The notes: generated from the letters alone by a model not told the origin. A DNA stretch of 64,000 bases from a virus (IMGVR_UViG_3300035698_016806:38563-102562), one strand, 5' to 3'; positions 43,582 through 51,106 are shown, numbered from the stretch's first letter. Translations and numbers: made by a program.

Positions 43582-43625
43582 GCACTATTTAAGAGCTATT
43601 TAAACAGAACTGATAGCAATAGGTA

Positions 43626-43672
43626 AAAGCACGTTCAAACTCGCTAAAACGCAAGGAGAATGAACGTGCTTT
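43626..43672. terminator. terminator between convergent operons, possibly bidirectional
   Basis: AAAGCACGTTCA (43626-43637) pairs perfectly with TGAACGTGCTTT (43661-43672). The plus-strand side is followed by AAATTTTTTAAG, and the minus-strand side by TTACC. Plus-strand genes end at 43581 and minus-strand genes at 43701, so it separates the late and early blocks. Confidence 0.8.
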
Positions 43673-43700
43673 AAATTTTTTAAGTGTTTGTAAAACTATA

Positions 43701-44579
43701 TCATATCATATCATCCTGCGCTCCCCCTGAATCCTGGGCATCCTCAAACAACATCTGCCTACTACTTTTTCCGATCATTTCATTTTTAAATTCTTCTGCG
43801 GAACGACCACGAATGGTTTCTGCAATTTCCCAAACATAGTTATACAGGTGGAGTCCTTTAGATGTTGCAATGATTTCTCCATTTTCCACACCAATCTGTT
43901 CAGCACAGTACTGTTTCATCAACTCAATTGCACCAAGATTGGCAGGAAGACCACCCCAAAGATCCCAGGAACGGAAATAAGGATAAAAGTGAAGTTTTCC
44001 ATCTTGAATTCTGGTATCAATATGACGTAAGCATGGGGGATCTTTCAGAAGCATGTCAGAAGGTTGTCCCACCTGCATAATCATCTGATTGTCCCTGAAT
44101 CCTTTATTTTTATAAGTCCAGATCATTAATTCCATTTGGTTGACTTCAAACCCGTAATTTACACCTTTTATAATTTTTTTATCATGCAGTGCGTTTAAAT
44201 CATCAATCAAAATATTGTTAATTTTGGCTAATTTAGTAGTTAAAATGTCCATCATAAATGCTTTGCATATTCTACTTCCATAGGTATAACTTTCACCTTT
44301 AGCTTCTTCACCGGTCATAAGATATGGGAGATAATCATCCATATAATCCTGAGCAACAGGATCATCCAACCCTAAAGCTGGATTCAATTTAGGCAGAAGT
44401 TCTCCAACCCCTGGACATTTTGCATGAAGAATCACATAATCCATTTCTTTTCTTTTCTGTCCTGCAAATGATCCTGTATCAACTGTAAAATCTCTCCCTA
44501 ACTCAATTGCTTTGTAAAGAGTTTGGAACCATAAGTCAGGTAAATTAGTAGCTTCTACATGAATAATATTTTGTGTCAT
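43701..44579 (-). CDS. thymidylate synthase-family enzyme (ThyA-like)
   Basis: The 292-residue protein has the ThyA active-site order: catalytic Cys in DPPCLRH, then YFRSWDLWGGLPANLGA (Arg-Ser, Asp and the base-reading Asn), then GLHLYNYVWEI (His-Leu-Tyr). It adds one carbon to C5 of a pyrimidine nucleotide. The Asn in LPAN fits dUMP rather than dCMP as substrate. It could be a true thymidylate synthase or a hydroxymethylase making a modified base, since both share these residues. It is the last gene of the minus operon; GGGAG precedes its start. Confidence 0.82.
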   Translation of the reverse strand: MTQNIIHVEATNLPDLWFQTLYKAIELGRDFTVDTGSFAGQKRKEMDYVILHAKCPGVGELLPKLNPALGLDDPVAQDYMDDYLPYLMTGEEAKGESYTYGSRICKAFMMDILTTKLAKINNILIDDLNALHDKKIIKGVNYGFEVNQMELMIWTYKNKGFRDNQMIMQVGQPSDMLLKDPPCLRHIDTRIQDGKLHFYPYFRSWDLWGGLPANLGAIELMKQYCAEQIGVENGEIIATSKGLHLYNYVWEIAETIRGRSAEEFKNEMIGKSSRQMLFEDAQDSGGAQDDMI

Positions 44580-44580
44580 T

Positions 44581-44874
44581 TTATTTAATTCTCCCTATTA
44601 TCAATTGTAAATCTTGCACATCAACACGCTGAACTCTATGATCTACCTCTGGATGCGGTCCCCACATTAACATAACCCAAGTTTCTGTTATTGCTGTGGC
44701 TGTTAACATATTCTCAGAGGAATCATCATTAATCACATAAGGATTTCCACGTGCAAATGTAAGTGTTGCGTTATCATACTGCCATACAAGACCAGTGTAA
44801 AAATAATGGTTGTCTGGATCTCGATAAATATGCATAATTTTGTTTTTTGAAAGTATTACTGTTTCGATATTCAT
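44581..44874 (-). CDS. member 1 of a three-gene family of small beta proteins
   Basis: The 97-residue product is related to the proteins at 45037 and 45309: a first strand, then HIYRDPDNHYFYTGLV, then ARGNPYVINDD, a strand TWVMLMWG, and an ending VDVQDLQLIIG. Ribosome-binding site AGGAGG is perfect, so it is probably well expressed. Function not recognised. Confidence 0.7.
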   Translation of the reverse strand: MNIETVILSKNKIMHIYRDPDNHYFYTGLVWQYDNATLTFARGNPYVINDDSSENMLTATAITETWVMLMWGPHPEVDHRVQRVDVQDLQLIIGRIK

Positions 44875-44876
44875 AA

Positions 44877-45020
44877 TTACCTCCTGTTGTTAATGGTAGT
44901 AGCTACCCATAATCCTAAACAAAATCCTAATGAAATACAGGATGCCCACGAGATAGTATTATTTTGTAGCGCAAATGGAATTTGAATCACCACTATTATA
45001 AAATAAATTAAATGGCACAT
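44877..45020 (-). CDS. small two-span membrane protein
   Basis: A 47-residue frame encodes MCHLIYFIIVVIQIPFA and WASCISLGFCLGLWVATT, two hydrophobic segments joined by a short loop. AGGGAG lies 12 nt before its ATG. It ends 3 nt before the next start, and its last Arg-Arg codons (AGG AGG) are the ribosome-binding site of that gene. Placed between two members of the small beta family. Confidence 0.55.
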   Translation of the reverse strand: MCHLIYFIIVVIQIPFALQNNTISWASCISLGFCLGLWVATTINNRR

Positions 45021-45036
45021 AATATTAGTTTGCTCC

Positions 45037-45309
45037 CTATATAATTTCTTTTATTTTTAAATCCAACCCATGTATGTTTACAACTACCCCTTTGCCAGAT
45101 TCAAAGAAGATTATGATATCTTCTTGTGATAGTTTAGTTACACTACTGATCACTAAATTAGGTTCTGTGTCCAGCACTAAAGGCTTGCCAGCGGTTAGTT
45201 CCACACCATCAATATATGTGACAATGACTGTGTTATATCCGGTATCAGGATCAGGATATACAAGCAATGCACGATCTTCTGATATGACCATTAATCGGCG
45301 AGTATCCAT
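45037..45309 (-). CDS. member 2 of the small beta protein family
   Basis: The 90-residue product shares with its neighbours the layout LLVYPDPDTGYNTVIV, then LTAGKPLVLDTEP, SQEDIIIFFESG and a last strand GLDLKIKEII. The start overlaps the stop of member 3 by one base (TAATG), so the two are coupled. Function not recognised. Confidence 0.7.
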   Translation of the reverse strand: MDTRRLMVISEDRALLVYPDPDTGYNTVIVTYIDGVELTAGKPLVLDTEPNLVISSVTKLSQEDIIIFFESGKGVVVNIHGLDLKIKEII

Positions 45310-45608
45310 TATTGACCCTCAAAAGGTTTATGAGTACGCACTGTTATACAAATATCCACTATATGCAAACGAGTTGTGTGTGTTATTTTTTCAGATGATT
45401 TTCCGTAGTGTAGTGTAACATAGTCGCTATTATCATTGGTTGCAAATTGTATAATTGATTTTGGGCATACATCAATTATTACAGGAGTTCCTGGTCTTAT
45501 AAATAGATCTTTATTTAAAATAACTGCCATATTGTAGTTATGATTTTTAGAGTCTTTATATATTTTTAACTGCCTGTTCAATGATAAATCAATTATTATT
45601 GTTTTCAT
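45309..45608 (-). CDS. member 3 of the small beta protein family
   Basis: The 99-residue product has the same layout: LKIYKDSKNHNYNMAVIL, then IRPGTPVIIDVCP, NSDYVTLHYG, LHIVDICITV. CGGAGAATCCCT precedes the ATG, and the start overlaps the end of the upstream gene by 20 nt. The three copies are clearly related but well diverged, so the duplications are old. Confidence 0.7.
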   Translation of the reverse strand: MKTIIIDLSLNRQLKIYKDSKNHNYNMAVILNKDLFIRPGTPVIIDVCPKSIIQFATNDNSDYVTLHYGKSSEKITHTTRLHIVDICITVRTHKPFEGQ

Positions 45609-46020
45609 AGGGATTCTCCGTTAAATATTTCTTATGAGCTTCAATTTGTTCTTTCATTACTTCGTTGTTCCACCCATCTGGCTTATGATTCTTGTCACGA
45701 TCATCCAATTCAGGATGGTTATCGTATGTATCAAGCATACAAAGAATAGAAAACAATGCGCCAGCTAAATGGTGTTTAATGATTCCCAATTCTTGTGCTG
45801 AATGATCATAATTTTCACCATCCCTGTAAGCTATTAAATGCCGCATAGCACCAGAAAACATAGAGGTAGTAGCGAACCCTAATTCCCAGGATCTTTTATA
45901 ATATTTGATTAAACCTTCCTCATATGCTGGAGGTAAATGTTTTGCTATCAATCCCCAAGGAATTAAATCCATATCAGGCTTGTTTTCATTGATTGTATTT
46001 TTTGGGGCTTTGCTTTTCAT
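45589..46020 (-). CDS. DUF5664-type dATP/dGTP pyrophosphohydrolase
   Basis: The 143-residue protein matches the family pattern: DLIPWGLIAKHLPPAYEEG, KYYKRSWELG, then SGAMRHLIAYRDGENYDHSA with conserved His, Glu and Asp, and a helix LGIIKHHLAGALFSIL. Members hydrolyse purine dNTPs and shape the phage nucleotide pool; some work with base-substitution systems. No PurZ-like gene is seen in this window, so ordinary pool control is the safe reading. Confidence 0.75.
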   Translation of the reverse strand: MKSKAPKNTINENKPDMDLIPWGLIAKHLPPAYEEGLIKYYKRSWELGFATTSMFSGAMRHLIAYRDGENYDHSAQELGIIKHHLAGALFSILCMLDTYDNHPELDDRDKNHKPDGWNNEVMKEQIEAHKKYLTENPYENNNN

Positions 46021-46021
46021 T

Positions 46022-46492
46022 TTAAACTTTCTCCTCTTCTCTCAATCCAGCCTCTTTTACAAGTGCTACTACTTTTTTTGCTCTGGCATCACGATCAAAC
46101 TTGGTGAAAACTGCATGAGGTTCAAGAAGTTTATCATCCTTATCAGTGAAAACATAAATCCCATCTTTGATTTTGTCTGTATCATTTAGCTTTCGCTTGT
46201 ATTTGAGGATAATCTTTTTTAGACTTACTGACTGAATAGCAAAAACGTGTTTTTTAAGTACCACGAACTCATGTGTTTTGTCGAACTTAGGGAGTCCACT
46301 AAGTTTTATATTAACATCTTGTGGATTTTTATTCTTCTTGATTTCTTTTTCAATTAGTTCTTCCAACTCAGGCGAAACTGAATCATCATCAGGATTGAAA
46401 TATTCACAATCAATTCCACAACCATCAACTTCATTGAAATTAATACAAGAAACATCAGTAACAGGTACAAGTTTACAAGGTTGTTCAGTCAT
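46022..46492 (-). CDS. hypothetical acidic protein with N-terminal cysteines
   Basis: The 156-residue protein begins with five cysteines in the first 30 residues (CKLV, SCINFNEVDGCGIDCEYF), which could bind metal. The rest is a mixed domain with FVVLKKHVFAIQSVSLKKI and a helical end. AAAAGGAGATTAAA gives a strong start. Function not recognised. Confidence 0.65.
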   Translation of the reverse strand: MTEQPCKLVPVTDVSCINFNEVDGCGIDCEYFNPDDDSVSPELEELIEKEIKKNKNPQDVNIKLSGLPKFDKTHEFVVLKKHVFAIQSVSLKKIILKYKRKLNDTDKIKDGIYVFTDKDDKLLEPHAVFTKFDRDARAKKVVALVKEAGLREEEKV

Positions 46493-46577
46493 TTTAATCT
46501 CCTTTTAAATAATTGTTTTATTTTATTCCATATAATTATCAAAACTATCAGTGGGTATATCTGAAACCTATTGAACT

Positions 46578-46889
46578 TCATAGGATTCTTTTCATCCTTG
46601 CAATCTGTCTGCGAAAGGTATCAATATTCTTAAACCTTTCTTTTGGATCTTTAGCGGCAGACAGGCATAAAACAATAAGTTTATTGAAAGAGGCAGTTTC
46701 TTCGCTTAATCCAAAATGAGTTTGAATAACTTCGTCATGGTCATCTGATAATCTTTGTAATTTAGTAAGGTTTCTTTTGTATGGTCCACCGAGTCCGAAC
46801 TTATAAAACTTCCAGTCATCAGTACCAAAAAGAATAACCTGTTCCTCAAATACTTCTTCCAGCATTTTTAATGAATGTTCAATTGGCAT
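46578..46889 (-). CDS. hypothetical helical protein
   Basis: The 103-residue product is mostly helical (HSLKMLEEVFEEQVILFG, ASFNKLIVLCLSAAKDPKER). It overlaps the SbcC C-half gene by 11 nt, so it is co-translated with the recombination genes. Function not recognised. Confidence 0.65.
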   Translation of the reverse strand: MPIEHSLKMLEEVFEEQVILFGTDDWKFYKFGLGGPYKRNLTKLQRLSDDHDEVIQTHFGLSEETASFNKLIVLCLSAAKDPKERFKNIDTFRRQIARMKRIL

Positions 46890-47496
46890 TTTCTATCTCC
46901 TTTTGCGTAACATGCGATATATAATTTTCCTTAACTACTGTAAAAAGTCTATCTGCTGATTCTGCCAGTGCTTTTTGGTGAGTTACTATAATGAATTGAA
47001 GTCCTCCTTCCATTCTACTGAGTTCTCTAATCATCATACTTGCCAATGGTTGTTTGTCTACAGAAAGATTACGTGTCGGCTCATCCAACGCAAGCACATT
47101 CCTTGCTTCACCGTCAAGTTTCCAGTAAGCAACACGTAAAGCAAGAGAAGCAATATCAGCGGCACCATAACCACACGAATCAAGAGGTTTCTTTCGTTTT
47201 CCATTTTGCTCAAACCACAAATCGGCTTCAGTTGTATTTCTTCGTTCAACAAACTCAACCACGAAGGAATAAGGAAACCCTACAGCAGATAAAGCACTTG
47301 TAACGATACCAGATATCTGTTCTGATAATTGTGTTTGTGTGACCTGGGAAGCCTTTTGAAAAATAGCTCTTGCCTCATTCAGGTTTTCCATATGAATTAA
47401 ATTTTTTTCTAATTTGGCTATAGTAATTTCCAGAATTTTTTCTGAAGTCCTACGATCTTGGAGTTTATCTTTTAGGTTTTCTAATAATTTATTCAT
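46879..47496 (-). CDS. C-terminal half of a split SbcC/Rad50-type ATPase (gp46-like)
   Basis: The 205-residue protein has a short coiled coil (residues 1-70) followed by ATPase lobe II: an ABC-signature region CGYGAADIASLALRVAYW, Walker B VLALDEPTRNLS and the switch FIIVTHQKALAE. It lacks Walker A, which lies in the separate gene at 49320. Together the two would make one SMC-type ATPase head that drives the SbcD-like nuclease at 48406. AAAGGCAAC precedes the ATG. Confidence 0.8.
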   Translation of the reverse strand: MNKLLENLKDKLQDRRTSEKILEITIAKLEKNLIHMENLNEARAIFQKASQVTQTQLSEQISGIVTSALSAVGFPYSFVVEFVERRNTTEADLWFEQNGKRKKPLDSCGYGAADIASLALRVAYWKLDGEARNVLALDEPTRNLSVDKQPLASMMIRELSRMEGGLQFIIVTHQKALAESADRLFTVVKENYISHVTQKEIENAN

Positions 47497-47522
47497 GTTG
47501 CCTTTGTAAACATTATATATTA

Positions 47523-47804
47523 TTAAGATTCTTTATTATCGCAGTACATACTATGCAACTTTTCGTCGTTGCTGGTTCTTATCTTACCTATAATTTCCGC
47601 ACCTGGATCTGATTTACTCACCTTCACGCATTCTTTAACCAGCATGGATTGCATCAGCTCTATGTTCTCTTGTCGCCGTTTCTCAACTTCTTTTCTGAGT
47701 CGGGTATTGAAAAAACTCAATATTAATGCAGAAAAAAGCACTACCACAAAAGTACTCAATACCATCATTGTTGGGCCTGAGATGTTTATCATTATTGTTT
47801 TCAT
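47523..47804 (-). CDS. single-span membrane protein
   Basis: The 93-residue product has one N-terminal transmembrane helix (PTMMVLSTFVVVLFSALILS) and a charged, partly coiled-coil cytoplasmic part (LRKEVEKRRQENIELMQ). AAGGAG precedes its ATG. It lies inside the recombination operon, but its role is not apparent. Confidence 0.65.
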   Translation of the reverse strand: MKTIMINISGPTMMVLSTFVVVLFSALILSFFNTRLRKEVEKRRQENIELMQSMLVKECVKVSKSDPGAEIIGKIRTSNDEKLHSMYCDNKES

Positions 47805-47839
47805 TTTATTCTCCTTGTAAACTTAATACCTTGATAAGT

Positions 47840-48070
47840 TTAATTCAGTAAATGGCCAAACTGCTCCTTGAATTTATCTTCACCTTTTTGATAATGAACA
47901 TTCATTTTTTGCACTTCATCTTTAAGTTCAGTGGATATTTTTACTGCTTGAACTATATTTTCATAGCCGAGATCATTGAGACTTTGCATCAACATCTCAC
48001 GCTGACCTAATAATTTATTTCGTTCCTTATCCTTAGACTCTACTTTTTTGATCGCTTGTATTAGATCCAT
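47840..48070 (-). CDS. small coiled-coil protein beside the SbcC/SbcD genes
   Basis: The 76-residue product is almost entirely heptad-like (QAIKKVESKDKERNKLLGQR, then STELKDEVQKMNVHY). It lies between the two parts of the split SbcC and could supply part of the missing coiled-coil arm, though this is only suggested by place. Its start overlaps the previous stop region (AAAAGTAAATGG). Confidence 0.6.
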   Translation of the reverse strand: MDLIQAIKKVESKDKERNKLLGQREMLMQSLNDLGYENIVQAVKISTELKDEVQKMNVHYQKGEDKFKEQFGHLLN

Positions 48071-48280
48071 TTACTTTTCCTCTAATATTTTTTCAATTCG
48101 GGCAACACCATCTTCTATACCTTCCCCAGGCATTAATTGGGCAACAGCCCATATTTCATGTGCCTTTGAAACATTTGCTTTTGCCTCTTCCTCCCTATCC
48201 CACTGCTCCTGTCTTGTGGGGGAAACACCATTTTTCTTAGCTCTTGCCATAAAATCACTCCAGGATTCATTCTTCTTCAA
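48071..48280 (-). CDS. small protein with NESWSDF motif, paralogue 2
   Basis: TTG 48280 is chosen because AAAGGAG lies 6 nt upstream and because the resulting start (MKKNESWSDFMARAKKNG) aligns with the start of its upstream paralogue. The product is 69 residues, helical and acidic. An ATG at 48316 exists but would overlap the other gene without a ribosome-binding site. Function not recognised. Confidence 0.6.
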   Translation of the reverse strand: MKKNESWSDFMARAKKNGVSPTRQEQWDREEEAKANVSKAHEIWAVAQLMPGEGIEDGVARIEKILEEK

Positions 48281-48404
48281 TTGTAATCTCCTTTGGACCA
48301 GTTTTATATATTTCAATATGATCCAGTTTGTCTTGCGTTACGAGATCGTTGCCATTTTTTTCAGCCCTATTCACAAACTGAGTCCATGTTTCATTTAATA
48401 GCAA
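48267..48404 (-). CDS. small protein with NETWTQF motif, paralogue 1
   Basis: A 45-residue frame from TTG 48404 reads MLLNETWTQFVNRAEKNG and so on, clearly related to the next gene downstream (NE[ST]W[ST]xF[MV]xRA[KE]KNG). GGAG lies 10 nt upstream, inside the last codons of the SbcD gene. The two copies overlap each other by 14 nt. Probably a tandem duplication. Confidence 0.55.
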   Translation of the reverse strand: MLLNETWTQFVNRAEKNGNDLVTQDKLDHIEIYKTGPKEITIEEE

Positions 48405-48405
48405 T

Positions 48406-49323
48406 TCAGATAGTCTCCATAATATTATTTATAATATCTCTTACATCTTGTTTAGGATTTGCATGAGCTATAACAGAACTTAGAATAGTTTTGAAATTAG
48501 GCTTATCTACTTGATTCTTTGGAAGCATACTAATAAATTCTGCAATCTTTGCCTCTGCCTCTTTCTTTGCTTCATCTTTTAATTCCGTAACTGCAATTTT
48601 ATTAAAGTCAAAAACATCCTCCGCAGGAAGACATGGAATCTTAATTGATTTTGATGTCCAATCATCACTATCAATCAAATGAACTCTTGGTTGAAATCCT
48701 ATTTGAGATTTTGTTGATCTTGGAACGGCTCCACAGTTTATTTGTAATTTCTTATTCTGTAGTCTAAGTACATGAGGAGCATGATTATCTCCACTGAGGA
48801 TACATTTTGCCCAGGGATACTTACGTAAAATTGCGTGTGCAGTGCTGTAATTTGTTTGTCCTGACCAAAGTTCACCTTTCTTTGTTATCATCAAATGCAT
48901 CAATAATACATCAGCTTCCACTGAAGGTTTTTCATTCCAACCACAACCCATAAAAGTAACTCCATTTATCTCAGTGATAGAATCAGGTTTGAGAATTTCA
49001 ACAGCTTTTGCCGTTTCAAGAATACCTAAAGGAGTATTTTTTAATCCCCCTGTGTGGTAATGGAGGTCATGCTGTCCAGGTACTGCCAATATTCTTACGT
49101 CATTATATTTTTGTACCAGTGATAGCACCCTGTTAGTAACTTCGTATTTAACTTTCGCAGAATTAAAGAAGTCACCAGCAACTACAATAACTTTTGAATC
49201 AGTTTTCATTGCTGTTTTTAGAATAAATTCAAACTTATTCATTATCTGCCCAAAATAGTCACCTTTTCGGTTTGTCGGACATCTATCTGTAATATGAATA
49301 TCTGCTGCTCCAATGAATTTCAT
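48406..49323 (-). CDS. SbcD/Mre11-type nuclease (gp47-like)
   Basis: ATG 49323, after GGAAGGAGTGGATT, gives 305 residues. Metallophosphoesterase motifs are in order: AADIH, VVAGDFFNS, VPGQHDLHY, LLMHLMI, ILSGDNHAPH. The C-terminal 80 residues are helical and would bind the ATPase coiled coil. With the split SbcC pair it should resect or process DNA ends for recombination-dependent replication, as T4 gp46/47 do. The start overlaps the SbcC N-half stop by ATGA. Confidence 0.88.
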   Translation of the reverse strand: MKFIGAADIHITDRCPTNRKGDYFGQIMNKFEFILKTAMKTDSKVIVVAGDFFNSAKVKYEVTNRVLSLVQKYNDVRILAVPGQHDLHYHTGGLKNTPLGILETAKAVEILKPDSITEINGVTFMGCGWNEKPSVEADVLLMHLMITKKGELWSGQTNYSTAHAILRKYPWAKCILSGDNHAPHVLRLQNKKLQINCGAVPRSTKSQIGFQPRVHLIDSDDWTSKSIKIPCLPAEDVFDFNKIAVTELKDEAKKEAEAKIAEFISMLPKNQVDKPNFKTILSSVIAHANPKQDVRDIINNIMETI

Positions 49324-50414
49324 AATCCACTCCTTCCACACACAGGACACTCTGTTTCTGCCCTGATTTTATCGTGTTGTTTTATGGCTTCATTCACTTC
49401 TTTAGTAGCTATTTTATGTTGTTCTTCATTTCTTTTAATTTTTACCAAAAGATCTCGGACAATTTCAATTTGTTCATTGTATTTATTGATAAATATCTTT
49501 TGCTTCTGTAGTGCTTTTAACGCTGTTAGAGCTTCAACAGTATCACTACTATCAGAAAGCTTTAAATCAACAAGTTTGATAGCTTCAACAGTGTTTTGAA
49601 TGATAGCTCTTTGATCTTCCTTGTTGCTAAGAGCTTCGCTTTGATCACAAAGACGTACAAGAGCTATTTTGGCTATACCAATATCATCGAACTCTTTCAA
49701 TTTTTCGTCAATATTTTTAATGAGTCTTATATTTTCAGATAATTCTTGGAACTCAATTTTTTTATGTTCTGCTTTGTGCATAAACTGTTCTAATTTCTTG
49801 GCAAACTTCTCTGCCTTCAGTACCCATTCAGTTTCTTTGAGTTCTTTTTGACGATCTTCAATTCCTTTTTTATGCACACCTATCTCAGCATTACATGATC
49901 TGACCTGTGAATTAATACTTTTTATTGCATCATCCATTATAGTCAGTCCAGCAACTTTGTTAAATTGCTTTGCTACCTGTCCTGGCTTATCTGCCAGTAG
50001 GAAGTATTGTTCTGTGGGATGCTGTCCCTGAATGTTGACTTCCTTCATTCTGGTTATTTCTTGTACTTCATCAGGAACATCAGTTTTCAAAGCTCTAAGA
50101 GGTTCTTGATTATCTATTTGATAATGATTTATACCCCCAGCATAACCATCTCTTGCTCTTGTTACAGTCCCAGAATCTTTATATTTGATTATGACTTCAG
50201 TGGCTTTTAATTTATCCTCTTTCTTTTTGGGATCAAGTTTATCATCTCTGTAACTATCACCTTGAGGACGATTCTGGGCATTCCATTTTATCTGTCTGAT
50301 TAAACCAGATTTACCTTCATCACTCGCACCAATTAAAATATTCACACCTTCATGTAATTCTATGTGCATATCTTGGTGTGTTTCAAAATATTTACTTTCA
50401 ATAGAATCAATCAT
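49320..50414 (-). CDS. N-terminal half of a split SbcC/Rad50-type ATPase (gp46-like)
   Basis: The 364-residue protein holds ATPase lobe I (Walker A GASDEGKSGLIRQI near residues 32-45, Q-loop region VNIQGQHPTEQYFLL) and one arm of coiled coil. It stops five residues after the zinc-hook motif CPVC (ECPVCGRSGL). Lobe II is encoded apart at 46879. The last codons double as the ribosome-binding site for SbcD. Its own ATG overlaps the stop of an HNH gene (TAATG), which supplies its ribosome-binding site. Confidence 0.85.
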   Translation of the reverse strand: MIDSIESKYFETHQDMHIELHEGVNILIGASDEGKSGLIRQIKWNAQNRPQGDSYRDDKLDPKKKEDKLKATEVIIKYKDSGTVTRARDGYAGGINHYQIDNQEPLRALKTDVPDEVQEITRMKEVNIQGQHPTEQYFLLADKPGQVAKQFNKVAGLTIMDDAIKSINSQVRSCNAEIGVHKKGIEDRQKELKETEWVLKAEKFAKKLEQFMHKAEHKKIEFQELSENIRLIKNIDEKLKEFDDIGIAKIALVRLCDQSEALSNKEDQRAIIQNTVEAIKLVDLKLSDSSDTVEALTALKALQKQKIFINKYNEQIEIVRDLLVKIKRNEEQHKIATKEVNEAIKQHDKIRAETECPVCGRSGL

Positions 50415-50953
50415 TATTGAATATTCTCCTTTACATAGTTATATGCAGGGCTATCACAACAAACCCATCCAACACATTGCTCTGCTGCAAGTCTTGCACA
50501 AACAGCATTATCAAAATCAACATATCTATCAAGATGTATAGTTTTCTGATTTATTTTTATTTTTGATTCCCATTTATTTCTGCTCTTACAATAATAAACT
50601 CCTTTAATGCCTGATGTATTATGTTTAAAATTTCCTGTATTTTGTAAATTACGTTTGTGTGTTAATTCTCTTAGATTACAAATACGGTTATCGTTTTTAA
50701 TTCTGTTTATATGATCAATATCATTTTTAGGTAAATACCCATAAAAACCTATCCAAATAATTTGATGTGCATAAAATCTTGAATTACCTATACCAACTCT
50801 TAAATAACCATTACAAGAATCTTTTATTATATCCCCAATTTTTATACGTGGACAATTTGGGCATTTCCATCTGAGAACTCCTGTTTTTTTATTATATGAA
50901 AATAATTTCCTAACTTCTTTTTGTGTTGGGGTTACTTTTTTTAATTTCTGCAT
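50414..50953 (-). CDS. free-standing HNH homing endonuclease with AP2-like domain (copy 1)
   Basis: ATG 50953 is 8 nt after AGGAG and yields 179 residues. An HNH_3-type nuclease motif is PKNDIDHINRIKNDNRICNL, and the C-terminal half is AP2-like (NTSGIKGVYYCKSRNKWESK). The protein ends AYNYVKENIQ. It overlaps the upstream ribbon-helix-helix gene by 44 nt and the downstream SbcC gene by one base. It would cut and spread this locus between phage genomes. Confidence 0.88.
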   Translation of the reverse strand: MQKLKKVTPTQKEVRKLFSYNKKTGVLRWKCPNCPRIKIGDIIKDSCNGYLRVGIGNSRFYAHQIIWIGFYGYLPKNDIDHINRIKNDNRICNLRELTHKRNLQNTGNFKHNTSGIKGVYYCKSRNKWESKIKINQKTIHLDRYVDFDNAVCARLAAEQCVGWVCCDSPAYNYVKENIQ

Positions 50954-51062
50954 CAATCATTCTCCTAATTATTGCCGACAGACTTCTTTCTTCTTCTGTT
51001 GCAATCTTTTTAATGTACTTTAGTTGTTCATCTGATAGTCTTATTCCCAATGTTTTTTTCAT
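50910..51062 (-). CDS. ribbon-helix-helix DNA-binding protein paired with HNH copy 1
   Basis: The 50-residue product MKKTLGIRLSDEQLKYIKKI and so on has a basic beta strand followed by two helices (SLSAIIRRMIDAEI), the Arc/CopG fold. Its codons for RRMI contain AGGAG, the ribosome-binding site of the overlapping HNH gene. It has its own promoter. A similar gene precedes HNH copy 3. It probably regulates the cassette. Confidence 0.78.
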   Translation of the reverse strand: MKKTLGIRLSDEQLKYIKKIATEEERSLSAIIRRMIDAEIKKSNPNTKRS

Positions 51063-51073
51063 TTTCATATCCT

Positions 51074-51102
51074 ATTTTAGCATAATTTGTTTAACAATGC
51101 AA
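51074..51102 (-). promoter_or_regulatory. promoter of the RHH-HNH cassette 1
   Basis: On the minus strand TTGCAT, 17 bp, TAAAAT lies about 12 nt before the RHH start. The -35 region shares the words GTGTTGCA with the promoter of cassette 2 at 58205. Confidence 0.6.
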
Positions 51103-51106
51103 CACA

